Source of the DNA: Stieleria magnilauensis | Lineage (GTDB): Bacteria > Planctomycetota > Planctomycetia > Pirellulales > Pirellulaceae | DNA length: 64,000 nucleotides | Direction: 5' to 3' | NCBI GenBank assembly: GCA_007753675.1 | Contig: CP036432.1 | Span: forward strand, 3,508,394-3,572,393 | Part shown: piece by piece, positions 9,596 through 19,387 of the stretch | How positions within the stretch are numbered: the stretch's first letter is position 1 | How the letters are laid out: the number at the start of each line of letters is the position of its first letter | Notes under the pieces: generated by a model | Told to the model about the DNA's origin: nothing | Databases searched by the model: none | What the model saw: the letters and a program-made list of their open reading frames with translations, nothing else | Translations under genes and position numbers: made by a program

Positions 9596-10642
9596 ATGCA
9601 TCGACTCCGAATGGTCTGGTTCGCCGCCATCGGCTGTGGCCTGTTCGGCTGCCTGATCGGCGATGGCTTGATCTGCTGCGGCGACGAAGCGGTCAACATC
9701 GTTCCGTTGGAATGGATCGGAAAGTCGTTCCAGGCCTCCGATTCGATCAACGTCGGCGATGAACCAGCCGAGGACGCACGCGCCTGTCTGAGCGGATTGA
9801 TCTGGCAAGCCACCGAGTTCACGACCCACTGCACCACTGCGGATGAACTCCGGGGCGACGTCACGGTACGATTTCCGTCACCCATCAACACGGGCCATCC
9901 CGCGAACGACTCGGTCGCGATGGAATGGTACGTGGCACGGGATGAACAACAGCGTCCCAAACGAGCCAAGGCGGTCGTGGTGGTTCACGAATCGGGCAGC
10001 AAGATGCCGGTGGGACGCATGTTTGCCCATGGATTTCATCACTGTGGTTTCCATGCCTTTCTGATTCATCTGCCCCACTACGGCAAACGTCGCGAAAACG
10101 GTAAGAAGCCCGACGACGTCGTTTTCTTTAACGCCATGCGGCAGGGGATCGCTGATGTCCGCCGCGCCCGAGACGCCGTCGCGTGCCTCCCGTACGTCGA
10201 TGATTCCAGCATTTCATTACAAGGCACCAGTTTGGGCGGATTCGTTTCGGCAACCGCGGCGTCGATCGACGACGGCTACGACCACATCTTCATCACCCTG
10301 GCCGGCGGAAACCTGTTGAGCGTGATTGAAAACGGAACGAAAGACGCCGCCAAGGTACGCCAGCGTTTGCAAGAAGCAGGCATCACCGGCGAACAACTTC
10401 GATCGCTCGTCAATCAGATCGAACCGACGCGTGTCGCACACCGCCTTCCCCCCGACCGCACCTGGCTCTACTCCGGAACCTTCGACACTGTGGTTCCGAT
10501 GTCCAGCGCCAACGCCTTGGCGACGTCCGCCAAGCTGGATCCATCGCATCACATCAGGCTGCTAGCCAATCACTACTCGGGCATCATCTACCTGCCCGCG
10601 ATCATCGATCACATGCGAAACCAGATCGAATCGGTCAAGTAG
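9596..10642 (+). CDS. Secreted alpha/beta hydrolase
   Basis: 348 residues with an N-terminal hydrophobic segment containing several cysteines (about residues 5-30), likely an export signal. The hydrolase core shows the strand AVVVVHESGS (about 123-132), the nucleophile elbow GTSLGG (Ser in a G-x-S-x-G context, about residue 209), a candidate acid in YSGTFDTVVP (about 294) and a candidate histidine in LLANHYSGI (about 326). It resembles dienelactone-hydrolase/acyl-peptidase-like enzymes. The substrate is unknown; ester or acyl hydrolysis outside the cytoplasm is inferred. Confidence 0.75.
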   Translation: MHRLRMVWFAAIGCGLFGCLIGDGLICCGDEAVNIVPLEWIGKSFQASDSINVGDEPAEDARACLSGLIWQATEFTTHCTTADELRGDVTVRFPSPINTGHPANDSVAMEWYVARDEQQRPKRAKAVVVVHESGSKMPVGRMFAHGFHHCGFHAFLIHLPHYGKRRENGKKPDDVVFFNAMRQGIADVRRARDAVACLPYVDDSSISLQGTSLGGFVSATAASIDDGYDHIFITLAGGNLLSVIENGTKDAAKVRQRLQEAGITGEQLRSLVNQIEPTRVAHRLPPDRTWLYSGTFDTVVPMSSANALATSAKLDPSHHIRLLANHYSGIIYLPAIIDHMRNQIESVK

Positions 10643-10716
10643 TAAGTACAATCCAACGGTGTCGCCATGCTGCGGCGATTCACCCCGCACCACTCACCCC
10701 ACAACATGACCCACCG

Positions 10717-11241
10717 ATGGAAAACCCGACGCTTCGCTGGACGAACCAACACCTCGCGATGCACGTGCTGGTTGCATTCGGTGCTCTGCTGTCCACGATG
10801 GCGGGAGCGAACGACGGTCTTGGCCCCGTCTATCGCGACGCGACCTACGACGTAACGGTGACCAAAGGTGAACCCTATGCGCAAGGCATGATCTACCATC
10901 CGTCCGATCCGACTCGAAGCTTCCCTCGCAATCTGACGCTTGATGTCTATCAGCCGAATGACAACCACCATCAGAAGCGGCCTGTGGTGGTATTGATTCA
11001 CGGCGGCGGTTTTTGGACCGGAGACTCGTTGATGTGGTCCATGGTGACCGGTGCCGAGTACTTCGCCCAACGAGGCTGGGTGTGCTTCTCGATCAATTAT
11101 CGTCTGCAGGGTGATCGCGGGATCGCACCGAAAGGCTGGCCGGATACCCGTCCCCGGTTTGCTGCACCAAGTCGTCTGCCGGCGTCTTCTGCCGACGTCT
11201 TCTGCCGACTCCTGCGCTTCGGCCGGCCCCAACCGCGATGA
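10717..11241 (+). pseudogene. Truncated alpha/beta hydrolase (BD-FAE/carboxylesterase type)
   Basis: The 174-codon frame begins with a signal-like segment (an internal ATG at 10759 is an alternative start), then an esterase N-terminus: LDVYQPND, the oxyanion-hole motif VVVLIHGGGFWTGDS (about residues 88-102) and WVCFSINYRLQGDRGIAP. The family resemblance stops near residue 150. The remaining codons run into low-complexity sequence containing a tandem CGTCTTCTGCCGA repeat. The nucleophile elbow, catalytic Asp and His are absent. It is most likely the 5' part of an esterase gene whose 3' two thirds were lost. Confidence 0.65.
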
Positions 11242-11533
11242 CCTGCGGAATTCCCCACGAAGACGACAGGGAAACGGGTGGTGATGAAGATGGAACGCCA
11301 TTTTTTGAGAAGGAAATTTTGGATCGTCGTTGTGGAAAACTGACCGCCTATCCGACCGAACAGGGGAGGCCCCAACGGCCCTGTCCAAAGAAATCAACGT
11401 TTCACTGCCGCGTCACGCGGGCCCGATCGCATGGCGAGCCGGACGAAGTGGTTGTGTGATCGTTTGAGCCGTTGCAAAATGGGGCTGTGCGCGTTCCCCC
11501 AAGAAATCTCACAACCTGAACAGGGGAGTATCG
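11242..11533. other. Intergenic filler after the truncated esterase
   Basis: 292 bases with no gene I can support. It contains an ACAGGG...CCCTGT inverted repeat near 11361-11388 and purine-rich stretches such as GACAGGGAAACGGG, similar in flavour to the repeats in other gaps. The bases just before 11534 (CAGGGGAG) provide a Shine-Dalgarno-like site for the next gene. Confidence 0.5.
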
Positions 11534-11881
11534 ATGGCTAAGAAGAAAGCGGACAAAACGTCAAAGACGAAGACAGTGCCGAAGCCGGAACTGGAGTCAG
11601 CCAAAGTGCAGACCAACGGTGCTTCCAAGAAACCGAGTTCCAACGGCGCTGCCAAGAAAACGTCGGCACCTCGGCGGATCTTCGACAACTCCGAAATCGG
11701 CCTGGTCGCCGGAGAGGTTTGGCAGACGCTCGAAGATGGCGGTGAGCAAACCCTGACCAGCGTCAAAAAGAGCGTGGAAGCACCGGGTGATTTGGTCACC
11801 GCCGCGGTCGGCTGGCTGGCCCGCGAAAACAAACTCCGCTTCGTCCAATCCGGTCGGACCACCAAAGTGACGCTCCAGTAG
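11534..11881 (+). CDS. Winged-helix domain protein (DUF2582-like)
   Basis: 115 residues. The first 50 are a Lys/Ala/Thr/Ser-rich low-complexity tail like those on some nucleoid-associated proteins. Residues about 53-115 form a compact domain (SEIGLVAGEVWQTLEDGG...AVGWLAREN KLRF) matching the DUF2582 winged-helix pattern. A strong GGGGAG Shine-Dalgarno lies about 8 bases before the ATG. DNA binding is plausible from the basic tail plus winged helix, but not proven. It is monocistronic, with a gap before the convergent gene at 12004. Confidence 0.8.
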   Translation: MAKKKADKTSKTKTVPKPELESAKVQTNGASKKPSSNGAAKKTSAPRRIFDNSEIGLVAGEVWQTLEDGGEQTLTSVKKSVEAPGDLVTAAVGWLARENKLRFVQSGRTTKVTLQ

Positions 11882-12003
11882 TCACGCCCGATCGCCGTGC
11901 CAACACTCGTCCGGAACGCAGGTGGCATTGTATCAATACCACCTGCTCTGAAACCAAACGGCATGTTCACGCACGGCGTCGAACCGGTGCGACGGGCAGA
12001 GAC

Positions 12004-13596
12004 TCACATGGGGCTCCACACCCGCGAGAGCTTCAGCTTCAGATCGATCTGGCCGTCCTTGCCTCCGGAATGGATCGTGATGTCGTTGTGGTTGATTTCT
12101 TTGACCCAGTACGGATCTTTAAACGGATGCCAAGCGGACCACAGCTGAACATTGCCGGAGACGATGTCGGACTGGTCGTCCTTGAACAGCTCTTGGACCG
12201 CGCCGAAGATCTTGTCGGCGACGAACTCGACCGCCGCCGAAAACAGTTCGGTCAACAGCGGCGCGAGCGCGGGCACCTTGAGCGCCTCGGCGAGCGAAAC
12301 ACCGGCTTTCTTCGCTCCCTCGTCTAGCTTTTGCCGAAGCTTCTCCTCGATCGTCTTGACAAGGTATTCGGCGATCTTGTGGTCGTCCTTTTCGATCACT
12401 TTGATGAAGTAACCGAAAGCTCCAGGGATCACCGCCGCGTTCCCCAACAAATTCGCTTCGCCGATCACCGCATGCGGTTCACTGACCTGACCGGAGTATA
12501 AAAACGACTGATGTGACTTGCCGTGCACGCGGACGTCTCCTTGCGTGGTGTAGCAATCGATCTGCAAGTCGCTGAAGCCGTTGAGGTCGTCGCCGGTCGA
12601 GCTGTCCACGGTGATCCGGTTAAGAATCAACTGAAAGCCTGTTAGCAATTCGCCCCGCCACGTTCCATTCTTGAAGATCATCCGCCCGAAGAACGTCTCC
12701 ACGGCCGGGTCCTTGGCCGTCGGGATGTAAACGCCGCCGGAGTAGTAACCCGAATCATGACGTCCCTTCCGCAGCGGAGCACCCAGCGGACCTTCGGCGT
12801 CACCCAACGACTTGAAGGTGGTCCAGACGTTTCCCACCAGCGCGACGGCCTGGCCACCGTTGATGTGTGGCCCCATGTAGTACGTCGCCGAGTTTTGGCT
12901 TCCCTTTCGCCATCGTTGTCGGGTCAGCAGTCGGCCGTGGCGATCCCTGACCTTTTCAAGTGACTTGTACTTGTTTCCCAAGTCATACTTTCGTCCCGCG
13001 TTTTCATGCGGGTTGCTCGTGGTGGCAAGGTCCAGGCTGACGCCACCGGCCATGCCCGATGCGGGCTTCGCATTGGAACTCATTGTGACGAGTCGCGGCG
13101 GTGTCTGCCCGGCCCTGCGGCCGACTCTGCTTCCGACTTTGCGCCCAACTCTCCGCGCGACGTGGCCGATTGGTCGCGGTGCGTGAAAGTCGAGCGTGGG
13201 GGGCTGGCGAATCTCGTTCGCCAACGTGTCCACGGCGGATCGCACACTTGTTTGGCGGGCCAGACGTGAGGGTCGGCGAAGCGATTGCGAGAGCCGAGCT
13301 TTGCGAGCCGACGGCAAGTCGTCGTAACGCGTTTTGATCATGCGATCGAGCGGGTTCCGAGTCACACGGCCGCTCAGACTGCGGCCAACTTCCGCCTTGA
13401 CTTCGTCGACGACTTCATCCATCCACCGAAGATGGTTACGGTCGAAACGCGCTGTAGCAACGGCATCTGCCGCCAGGGCGCTGCCAGACAAGACGTCAAA
13501 GAGTGCTCCGCTGGAGATCGCTGCGAAGGCTGCCGCACCGTCGGACAGAAACTGGCGGCGGTCGGGATCAACTGGGTTCAGATGGGAATCGGACAT
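12004..13596 (-). CDS. Tat-exported protein of unknown function
   Basis: 530 residues from the ATG at 13596, which has AGGA eight bases upstream; an in-frame ATG at 13617 adds seven residues. The N-terminus carries a twin-arginine motif (DRRQFLSDG) and a hydrophobic Ala-rich segment ending ALAADA. A basic, Arg-rich linker (about residues 50-165) follows. The middle (about 205-300) contains LGFP-like phrases (GPHINGG, GDAEGPLGAPL, GGVYIPTAKDPAVETFFGRMIFKNGTW). The C-terminal half looks alpha/beta and includes an amphipathic helical part. I do not recognise a catalytic motif. It lies 63 bases downstream of the CARDB gene on the same strand, so co-transcription is likely. Confidence 0.7.
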   Translation of the reverse strand: MSDSHLNPVDPDRRQFLSDGAAAFAAISSGALFDVLSGSALAADAVATARFDRNHLRWMDEVVDEVKAEVGRSLSGRVTRNPLDRMIKTRYDDLPSARKARLSQSLRRPSRLARQTSVRSAVDTLANEIRQPPTLDFHAPRPIGHVARRVGRKVGSRVGRRAGQTPPRLVTMSSNAKPASGMAGGVSLDLATTSNPHENAGRKYDLGNKYKSLEKVRDRHGRLLTRQRWRKGSQNSATYYMGPHINGGQAVALVGNVWTTFKSLGDAEGPLGAPLRKGRHDSGYYSGGVYIPTAKDPAVETFFGRMIFKNGTWRGELLTGFQLILNRITVDSSTGDDLNGFSDLQIDCYTTQGDVRVHGKSHQSFLYSGQVSEPHAVIGEANLLGNAAVIPGAFGYFIKVIEKDDHKIAEYLVKTIEEKLRQKLDEGAKKAGVSLAEALKVPALAPLLTELFSAAVEFVADKIFGAVQELFKDDQSDIVSGNVQLWSAWHPFKDPYWVKEINHNDITIHSGGKDGQIDLKLKLSRVWSPM

Positions 13597-13659
13597 CGTA
13601 GGGTTCCTGGAAATCATGATGAATCGTTGGGGGGGGAAAAAGCGTGGCGTGGCGGCGCG

Positions 13660-14529
13660 TTACGGTTTGTGGTAAGCGTCGTTGTTTTGCTCGTTCGACT
13701 CATCGACATGCTTGGACGCATCGACGGTCAGCCGAAAGTGCGTGTCAGACAACGCGACGCCGCCGGGCAGAATCGAAGCGGTATCGACCATCACCACCGC
13801 CGCCTGCATGCTGTTTAGCTTGGGCACGGCGAACATCTTCTTGCGATTCACCTTGGTGCCCTCGATCTCACCGATCGTTAGCAGCAGACGACAGGGTGAC
13901 GACGAAGCAGAGCCGATGTTGGCGACCTTCACTTCCGTCACTGTCGAGGGGCCCGCGGCGGGAAAGAGAAATCCGACGACCCGCAGGTCGGGTTGAGAGG
14001 CACCGGTGTGAACAAAGACGTTGTTCTTTTCGTTGGATTCCGAGATCGTCTCTTGGGAGTCGACCATCAGCTTGAACGTCGTCTCGGCCGCGCGAACCGA
14101 CTGGGGCAGAAGCCCGTCCAAGTGAATGATCAAGATCCCGTTCGAATTCGGTGCCAGCGACTGGACCTTGAAACCTTTTTGCCGGGCGACATTGGACTCG
14201 CCGATTTTCTTGACGACGCAAATCAGCCGGCAGGGCTCTGATGCCTTGCTCCCTTGATTGAGCAAGGTGATGCGGACCGTTTTCGGTTTCTGGGGGTGGA
14301 ATTTGACGCCGCCGATCGCAAGGTCTGGCGCGACGATGCCGGGTCTTCGACCGATTGCCTCAGCAAGCGGCGTGCGCCCCTTGGGGAACTGCAATCGCTG
14401 GCCGACCGCAGTCCTCGCACGTTCGAGTTTCTGGGCAACGACAACCGGCGGGCTTGTGGCCAGGAAGCCGACTGCGGCAACCATAACAAGGACGAATCGA
14501 CGGGGTAACCGAAATGGACGGGCGGGCAT
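13660..14529 (-). CDS. Secreted protein with two CARDB-like domains
   Basis: 289 residues with a signal peptide (basic n-region, VLVMVAAVGFLA, cleavage after VVAQ). Two tandem CARDB (cell adhesion related, bacterial) Ig-like domains follow, about 68-175 and 180-287. Each starts with a P-D-L pattern (APDLAIGGVKF, QPDLRVVGFLF) and ends with the hallmark E-S-N-E-x-N-N (ISESNEKNN and VDESNEQNN). Such domains mediate protein or glycan contacts at the cell surface. With the Tat-exported protein downstream it may form a two-gene surface module. Confidence 0.82.
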   Translation of the reverse strand: MPARPFRLPRRFVLVMVAAVGFLATSPPVVVAQKLERARTAVGQRLQFPKGRTPLAEAIGRRPGIVAPDLAIGGVKFHPQKPKTVRITLLNQGSKASEPCRLICVVKKIGESNVARQKGFKVQSLAPNSNGILIIHLDGLLPQSVRAAETTFKLMVDSQETISESNEKNNVFVHTGASQPDLRVVGFLFPAAGPSTVTEVKVANIGSASSSPCRLLLTIGEIEGTKVNRKKMFAVPKLNSMQAAVVMVDTASILPGGVALSDTHFRLTVDASKHVDESNEQNNDAYHKP

Positions 14530-14846
14530 GCTTGCTCTCCTCAGAGTTGAAGGGTCGGCCGGAAAGCCGGCCGGCTTGATGGTTCAACTCAGTTACGGAG
14601 GGCATTACAGAATCACAGAAAATTCTGTCTCCCGTTGCCAGCCCCCCGAGGGAGAAGCTGTGTTTATTCCCTGCGTTTTACGAGGTGTTAGCGGCAGGGC
14701 GCATGCCCTCCGGTACCTCATCGCGACCGAAACACCGGAGGGCTCGCGCCCTACCGCTAAATCGACAAGGTCCTGCCCCTCATCGTTTTGCCCCTCATCT
14801 ATCTTCCATTGATGACCAGCAAGCACGTGCATCTGCCCACAGCGGA
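14530..14846. other. Intergenic region containing a REP-like palindrome
   Basis: 317 bases between the CARDB gene start and the end of the DUF1552 gene. The palindrome at 14688-14760 is the only clear structure. No gene is seen. Confidence 0.6.
14688..14760. repeat. REP-like 27-bp imperfect palindrome
   Basis: Arm 14688-14714 starts TTAGCGGCAGGGCGC and ends GCCCTCCGGT. Arm 14734-14760 mirrors it (ACCGGAGGGC...GCGCCCTACCGCTAA) around a 19-base loop. The outer motif TAGCGG(C/T)AGGGCGC recurs at about 48359-48372 next to another long hairpin, so this is a dispersed family. Confidence 0.7.
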
Positions 14847-16250
14847 TCAGATACTTTCAACCACTCCCGTGCTGTCGGCGAACGAATCGGTTTGGACGCC
14901 CAATCGTTGCAGCATCGTCACGTAGAGGTTCGACAACGGCAGGTCTTCCCCTTTCGCTTCGTCTTGCCACGGCTCACGTTCGCCCAACCATGGGCCGCCT
15001 TGGAAATTCTCACCCGCGTGATTGAAGTATTGCCCGTGCTTGAATCCCATCTGTTTGCCGCCGGCCAGAATCAACGGGTAATTGCGTGACAAATGGAATG
15101 CACTCGATGCCGATCCCAACAGCAGCAGTGTGTTGTCCAGCATGCTGCCGCTGCCGGCCGGTTCAGGTGTCGCCTTGAGCTTGCCGATGAACCGTCCGTA
15201 TTCCTCGTTAAGGAAACGGCAATAGGTGCCAAAGTTCTTCCAGCCGTCGGGATTCTTCGTCTCGTGCGACAATTGATGGGCCAGATTGAATCCGACCGCT
15301 CGCGCCAGGTGATCGCTGCGGCCGACTCCGTTTTCCCGTCCGATCTGGTACGTCGCCACCCTCGTCGAGTCGGTCTTGAATGCAAGGAAGATCAGGTCGA
15401 ACATCGTCTGCAGATACTCGCGAGGCTCTTCGGTGGTCAGTTCCAGATTCAATTGATCGCCATCGACACTGGGCAGCGGCGCCCCCAGCCAACGCTTGGC
15501 CTTTTCGACCTTGACCTCGGCTTGTCGAACCGAGTCCAGGTATTCATCCAGACTGCGTCGGTCATCGGTCGACAGCGATTGTCGCAGACGCCGGGCATCC
15601 TCCAGCATTTCGTCCAGTGCGCTGCGACTGAGCAGCAGCCGGCGAGCCGAATCGGCGTCGTTTTTCACAAACAGTCGATCGAAAATCTGTTTGGGGCGAT
15701 GCTCGGCAGGAATCGGCCGCCCGTTGCGATCAAACGAAATGGTGTGCGTTCCGCGCGCGGTGCCCGTTCCCCCATCGGTCGACATCACCAACGATGCAAA
15801 ACGAGTCTGGTCCCCGACGTATTTCGCGTATTCCTGGTCTAACGAAATCGTGTTCTCGTACTCTTTGTCACCGCCGCCGGTGGCCGCTGCGGTCAGAAAC
15901 TGATCTGCGTTGTTGTGACCGTGAACGTTGCGGGACTTCGGATGCGAAAAACCAGACAGCACCGTCAAGTCGTCTTTGAGCGACTCGAACGGTTCCATGC
16001 ACTTGGAGAACGTGAACTCGTTGCCGCCACCATGGGGAAACCAGGACCAGTCTTTGTAAGCCGGGTCTTCCGGCAGCGGCATCGGCACACCGTCGGGAAA
16101 GTAGAAGCAGCCGAGGCGTTTCGGGTTCTCTCGCGTCTCCGCGCCGCGAGCCATCGGCCCCCACACCGATCCGAACATCGGCAATGCCAACGCCCACCCG
16201 CTGCCTCTCAGGAATCGACGACGATCAATCATATTCATGTTCCATGCCAT
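14847..16250 (-). CDS. DUF1552 domain-containing Tat-exported protein
   Basis: 467 residues. The N-terminus has a twin-arginine motif (IDRRRFLRG) and a hydrophobic stretch ending ARGAE. The rest is a full-length DUF1552 domain (PKRLGCFYFPDGVPMP, LTVLSGFSHPKSRNVHGHNNADQFL, ASLVMSTDGGTGTARG, TLLLLGSASSAFHLSRNYPLILAGG). The family is common in planctomycetes and almost always paired with a DUF1592-type cytochrome, as here with a 55-base gap. It is thought to be periplasmic; its activity is not established, although DUF1552/DUF1501-type proteins resemble alkaline-phosphatase-fold hydrolases. Confidence 0.92.
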   Translation of the reverse strand: MAWNMNMIDRRRFLRGSGWALALPMFGSVWGPMARGAETRENPKRLGCFYFPDGVPMPLPEDPAYKDWSWFPHGGGNEFTFSKCMEPFESLKDDLTVLSGFSHPKSRNVHGHNNADQFLTAAATGGGDKEYENTISLDQEYAKYVGDQTRFASLVMSTDGGTGTARGTHTISFDRNGRPIPAEHRPKQIFDRLFVKNDADSARRLLLSRSALDEMLEDARRLRQSLSTDDRRSLDEYLDSVRQAEVKVEKAKRWLGAPLPSVDGDQLNLELTTEEPREYLQTMFDLIFLAFKTDSTRVATYQIGRENGVGRSDHLARAVGFNLAHQLSHETKNPDGWKNFGTYCRFLNEEYGRFIGKLKATPEPAGSGSMLDNTLLLLGSASSAFHLSRNYPLILAGGKQMGFKHGQYFNHAGENFQGGPWLGEREPWQDEAKGEDLPLSNLYVTMLQRLGVQTDSFADSTGVVESI

Positions 16251-16305
16251 GGGCGGCTTCCCGTGTGAATGCTAACGTTGACGTGTAACGGTTTGGGTTG
16301 GGTGT

Positions 16306-19080
16306 TTACATGGATCGAAACAGTTCGCTTTGAACGATCGCTTCAACGGTCGTCCTCAGTCCATCGCCGTTGCGGCGAACGCGAGCGGTGATCGCGTCAA
16401 TTTCCGCTCGATCGGAGAACGCCAACGGGCGGCCCAACGCGTACGTGGCCAGCTTGGACACCATTGCTCGGACAAATTGATCCTGCCGGTTCTGCAACAG
16501 GAATCGTTTCAAGCCATCCATGCCATCGAGCGTTTGGTGATTGAACAGCTCACTGGACGCGTCGACCGGTTTGCCACGAACTTCATCACGCCACTTCCCG
16601 AGCGCATCGTAGTTTTCGAAAGCGATCCCCCAAGGGTCAATCTTGCTGTGACACGACATGCACGCGGCGTGATTGCGGTGGTCTTCGATGCGTTCCTTCA
16701 ACGTCATCTTCGCGATTTCCGGATCGGCCAGATCGATCTGCGGCACGGCGGGCGGCGGCGGGGGAGGCGGATCGCTGAGGACGCTTTCAAGCAACCAAAT
16801 CGCTCGTTTGAGCGGGTGAGAATCAGGCCAATCGGAATTCATCGACAGCAGCCCGGCCTGCGTCAGCAAACCTCCGCGGCGAAACCCTCCGTCCAACGAA
16901 ACGCGGCGGAAATGGTTGCCGTAAACACCCGACAAGCCATAGTGTCGGGCCAGTCGCTCGTTGACCATGGCGTAGTCGCAGTGGATGAAGTCCAACACGC
17001 TCGCGTCGTCTCGCAGCATCTGCTCGAACAAGGCGACCGGCTCGTACTGCATGGCTTCTTTCAATAGCGGATCGAAGCTGGGCAGATGTTGTTTGAAGTT
17101 CAGGAAATCAAGCAGCTGCATGTCCAGCCACTGATGCACGAAGTGTTTGGAGAAACGTTCGCTGCGTGGATCGTCAAGCATCCGCCGGACCTGCGATGCC
17201 AGGATGTCGCGGTCGGTCAGCCGCCCGGACTGCGCCAGTGTCAACAATTCCTGGTCGGGAATGCTGCACCACAGGAACAACGACAGTCGATTGGCCAATG
17301 CATGTGCATCGATCGGCGAACGCTCACCGGATTCGCCGGTCGTTGGCGCGTTGGTCGTGTTCCAGACGTATAAGAACTGTGGCGACGAGAGCACCGTTGC
17401 CAGGACCTCGACAACGGCTTCTTCAAAGCTGTCGCATTGCGGACGCATGGCGGCAAAGAGTTTTAGCTTGCGATCGATCTCCGCGTCGCTGATCGGTCGC
17501 CGCCACGCTCGGTTCATGAACGCTGCGATGGTCCTTCGCGCATCAGCCAATTCGTTGGAGTCTTCACTCGCGGTAAAGATGCGGCGATGCGACTGAGACG
17601 GCCAATGATCATACACCGGTGCAGCGACGTGCACGAAATCGATCTGGATCTCCGACGAAGACGCCGAGCTGTTGACCAAGCGGATGTATTCCGACGGGCT
17701 GGGCGTCACGCCCATCGGCGACGTTTTCCTGACCGAGTTGCGGGGATAGATTTCACCCAGCGGCACGTCCCACTGGATGATCTGTGGTTGGTCCGGGCCG
17801 GCCGTGACCGGTGTGTCTTCTTTGCTGACTCGTATCAATGCGCGGCCTTCGTTGCTGGCTTGCCAGCCGAACAGCAATTGCAGACTGGGAAAGCCATCGC
17901 CCTCGGTCTCCACTCGCGACGCTCGAACGGTCACCCGCATCGTGCCTTCATCAGGCAACTGATTGCCCAGCTCGACGATCAGCCGCGTGCCCAATCCGTT
18001 CGGCAGAATCGCGACGCAGTCGTCTGGGTCGGGAAACGCGACGGGCTGCTCCGTGGGCGCAAATGCATACTGCGCGCCGTGGTACCGCCACTCGGCCTTT
18101 GCCGTCCGACCACTGGACAGGTCTTTGTAATAAGCCCCACGCGGCGGTTGCCGAAACGTTTCCCGTAGTTTCTCCAGTTCAATTGCCAGCTTCTCTGGGT
18201 CGTCATTGAATTCCTGTTGCAGCTCACTGATCTGTTTGTCTTGTTTGGACCACTCGCGCTGGGCGGCATCCTTCATCGCGATGCCCCAGTACCGCGTCGT
18301 CGGCTTGGCGCCCGTCGCCGTGACGCGATCGAGCGTGTTGCGGGCGATTCGGTGATAGGTCTCGAAGTGCGTGACCGACAAATGCAACACATCGGAACTG
18401 TTCTCGAAGCCTTCTTCGGAGTGGGGTTCCGGCGGCAGGTCCCTGGCAAAGTCCCAGGGAACACCGAACAGGTCTTGCAACGCGTAGTTGTATTCGTACC
18501 GTGTCATGCGCCGAAACGCGGAATGACCGCCGGACCGACGCCGCACGATGGAAGCAGTTTGCAGTTCACTCGACAGCCAATCGACAAGCAGCCGCCGCTC
18601 GTCGTCACTGAACTCGCCAGCATCAGGCGGAGGCATTTCGCCCTTGGTGATGGCGGCGAAGATCTCGGACCACCAATCGGTATCGGCACCGGTCAACAGA
18701 TTCGGATCAAGCGTGTCGATTCGGACGTTGCCTTCGACGGTATCGGGGCCATGACAATCGAGACAGTTTTGCTCCAAGAGTGGCTTGATCGTTGATTCGA
18801 ACTGAGCCAAATTCGCTTGACGTGCTGCGCCGTCTCTGGTGCCCTCGCCTGGCTGATCCTTTCCGGAGGCGAAGTCATTGAACCGGGATCGCTCTCGCCC
18901 GATCGCCTTTAAATCGGCGAGGGTCGGTCGGTCGTTTGTAATCCCTAACGAGTGGGCGGCAGCGTTTGCGTTTGCTCGGAGCTGCTCGTCGGGTGTCTGG
19001 GCGCGGATCGATGTGGCGACAACGGCGAGCACGGCTGTCAGCAGCAACAATCGACTGGCTGTTCGTAGCATGAAAAACAT
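16306..19080 (-). CDS. Planctomycete cytochrome: PSCyt1-DUF1587-DUF1595-DUF1592-DUF1588-DUF1585 protein
   Basis: 924 residues from the ATG at 19080 (19071 is an alternative); the open frame runs further upstream without family sequence. A signal peptide (LRTASRLLLLTAVLAVVATSIRAQ) is followed by a haem c site CLDCH (106-110) with KGEMPPPD downstream, then DUF1587 (RMTRYEYNYALQDLFG), a beta-rich carbohydrate-binding-like middle, DUF1595/1592 (RLSLFLWCSIPDQELL, YAMVNERLARHYGL), DUF1588 with a second CxxCH (CMSCHSKIDPWG) and C-terminal DUF1585 (LATYALGRPLAFSDRAEI). It is a periplasmic multidomain c-type cytochrome, likely acting with the DUF1552 partner. The substrate is not known. Confidence 0.92.
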   Translation of the reverse strand: MFFMLRTASRLLLLTAVLAVVATSIRAQTPDEQLRANANAAAHSLGITNDRPTLADLKAIGRERSRFNDFASGKDQPGEGTRDGAARQANLAQFESTIKPLLEQNCLDCHGPDTVEGNVRIDTLDPNLLTGADTDWWSEIFAAITKGEMPPPDAGEFSDDERRLLVDWLSSELQTASIVRRRSGGHSAFRRMTRYEYNYALQDLFGVPWDFARDLPPEPHSEEGFENSSDVLHLSVTHFETYHRIARNTLDRVTATGAKPTTRYWGIAMKDAAQREWSKQDKQISELQQEFNDDPEKLAIELEKLRETFRQPPRGAYYKDLSSGRTAKAEWRYHGAQYAFAPTEQPVAFPDPDDCVAILPNGLGTRLIVELGNQLPDEGTMRVTVRASRVETEGDGFPSLQLLFGWQASNEGRALIRVSKEDTPVTAGPDQPQIIQWDVPLGEIYPRNSVRKTSPMGVTPSPSEYIRLVNSSASSSEIQIDFVHVAAPVYDHWPSQSHRRIFTASEDSNELADARRTIAAFMNRAWRRPISDAEIDRKLKLFAAMRPQCDSFEEAVVEVLATVLSSPQFLYVWNTTNAPTTGESGERSPIDAHALANRLSLFLWCSIPDQELLTLAQSGRLTDRDILASQVRRMLDDPRSERFSKHFVHQWLDMQLLDFLNFKQHLPSFDPLLKEAMQYEPVALFEQMLRDDASVLDFIHCDYAMVNERLARHYGLSGVYGNHFRRVSLDGGFRRGGLLTQAGLLSMNSDWPDSHPLKRAIWLLESVLSDPPPPPPPAVPQIDLADPEIAKMTLKERIEDHRNHAACMSCHSKIDPWGIAFENYDALGKWRDEVRGKPVDASSELFNHQTLDGMDGLKRFLLQNRQDQFVRAMVSKLATYALGRPLAFSDRAEIDAITARVRRNGDGLRTTVEAIVQSELFRSM

Positions 19081-19387
19081 TCGCGGGGGGGACCTATGGT
19101 GGCAGGTCGTCGTTCTGGCGGGCGGGATCCAAACGGCGAACTCGCCAAGCACCGAACCGGTTTCGATCAATCTTCGGCGGGAGCACGCGTCGGGACGCAT
19201 CCATGATAGCAGGTGATCGCGATTTGTCTCCGCAGACCGACAGGGTTTTGGCATCGTTTGCCGCGTCGCAGAAATGACTCAAAGCCTCTGTGGAGTCCAG
19301 AAACGCCATGATCCGCACCATTGTTTTGCCGGTGTTGGCAGATAACTCGCCGGCAGGAACATGGGAGAGCAAGCAGAAGGAGCGACA

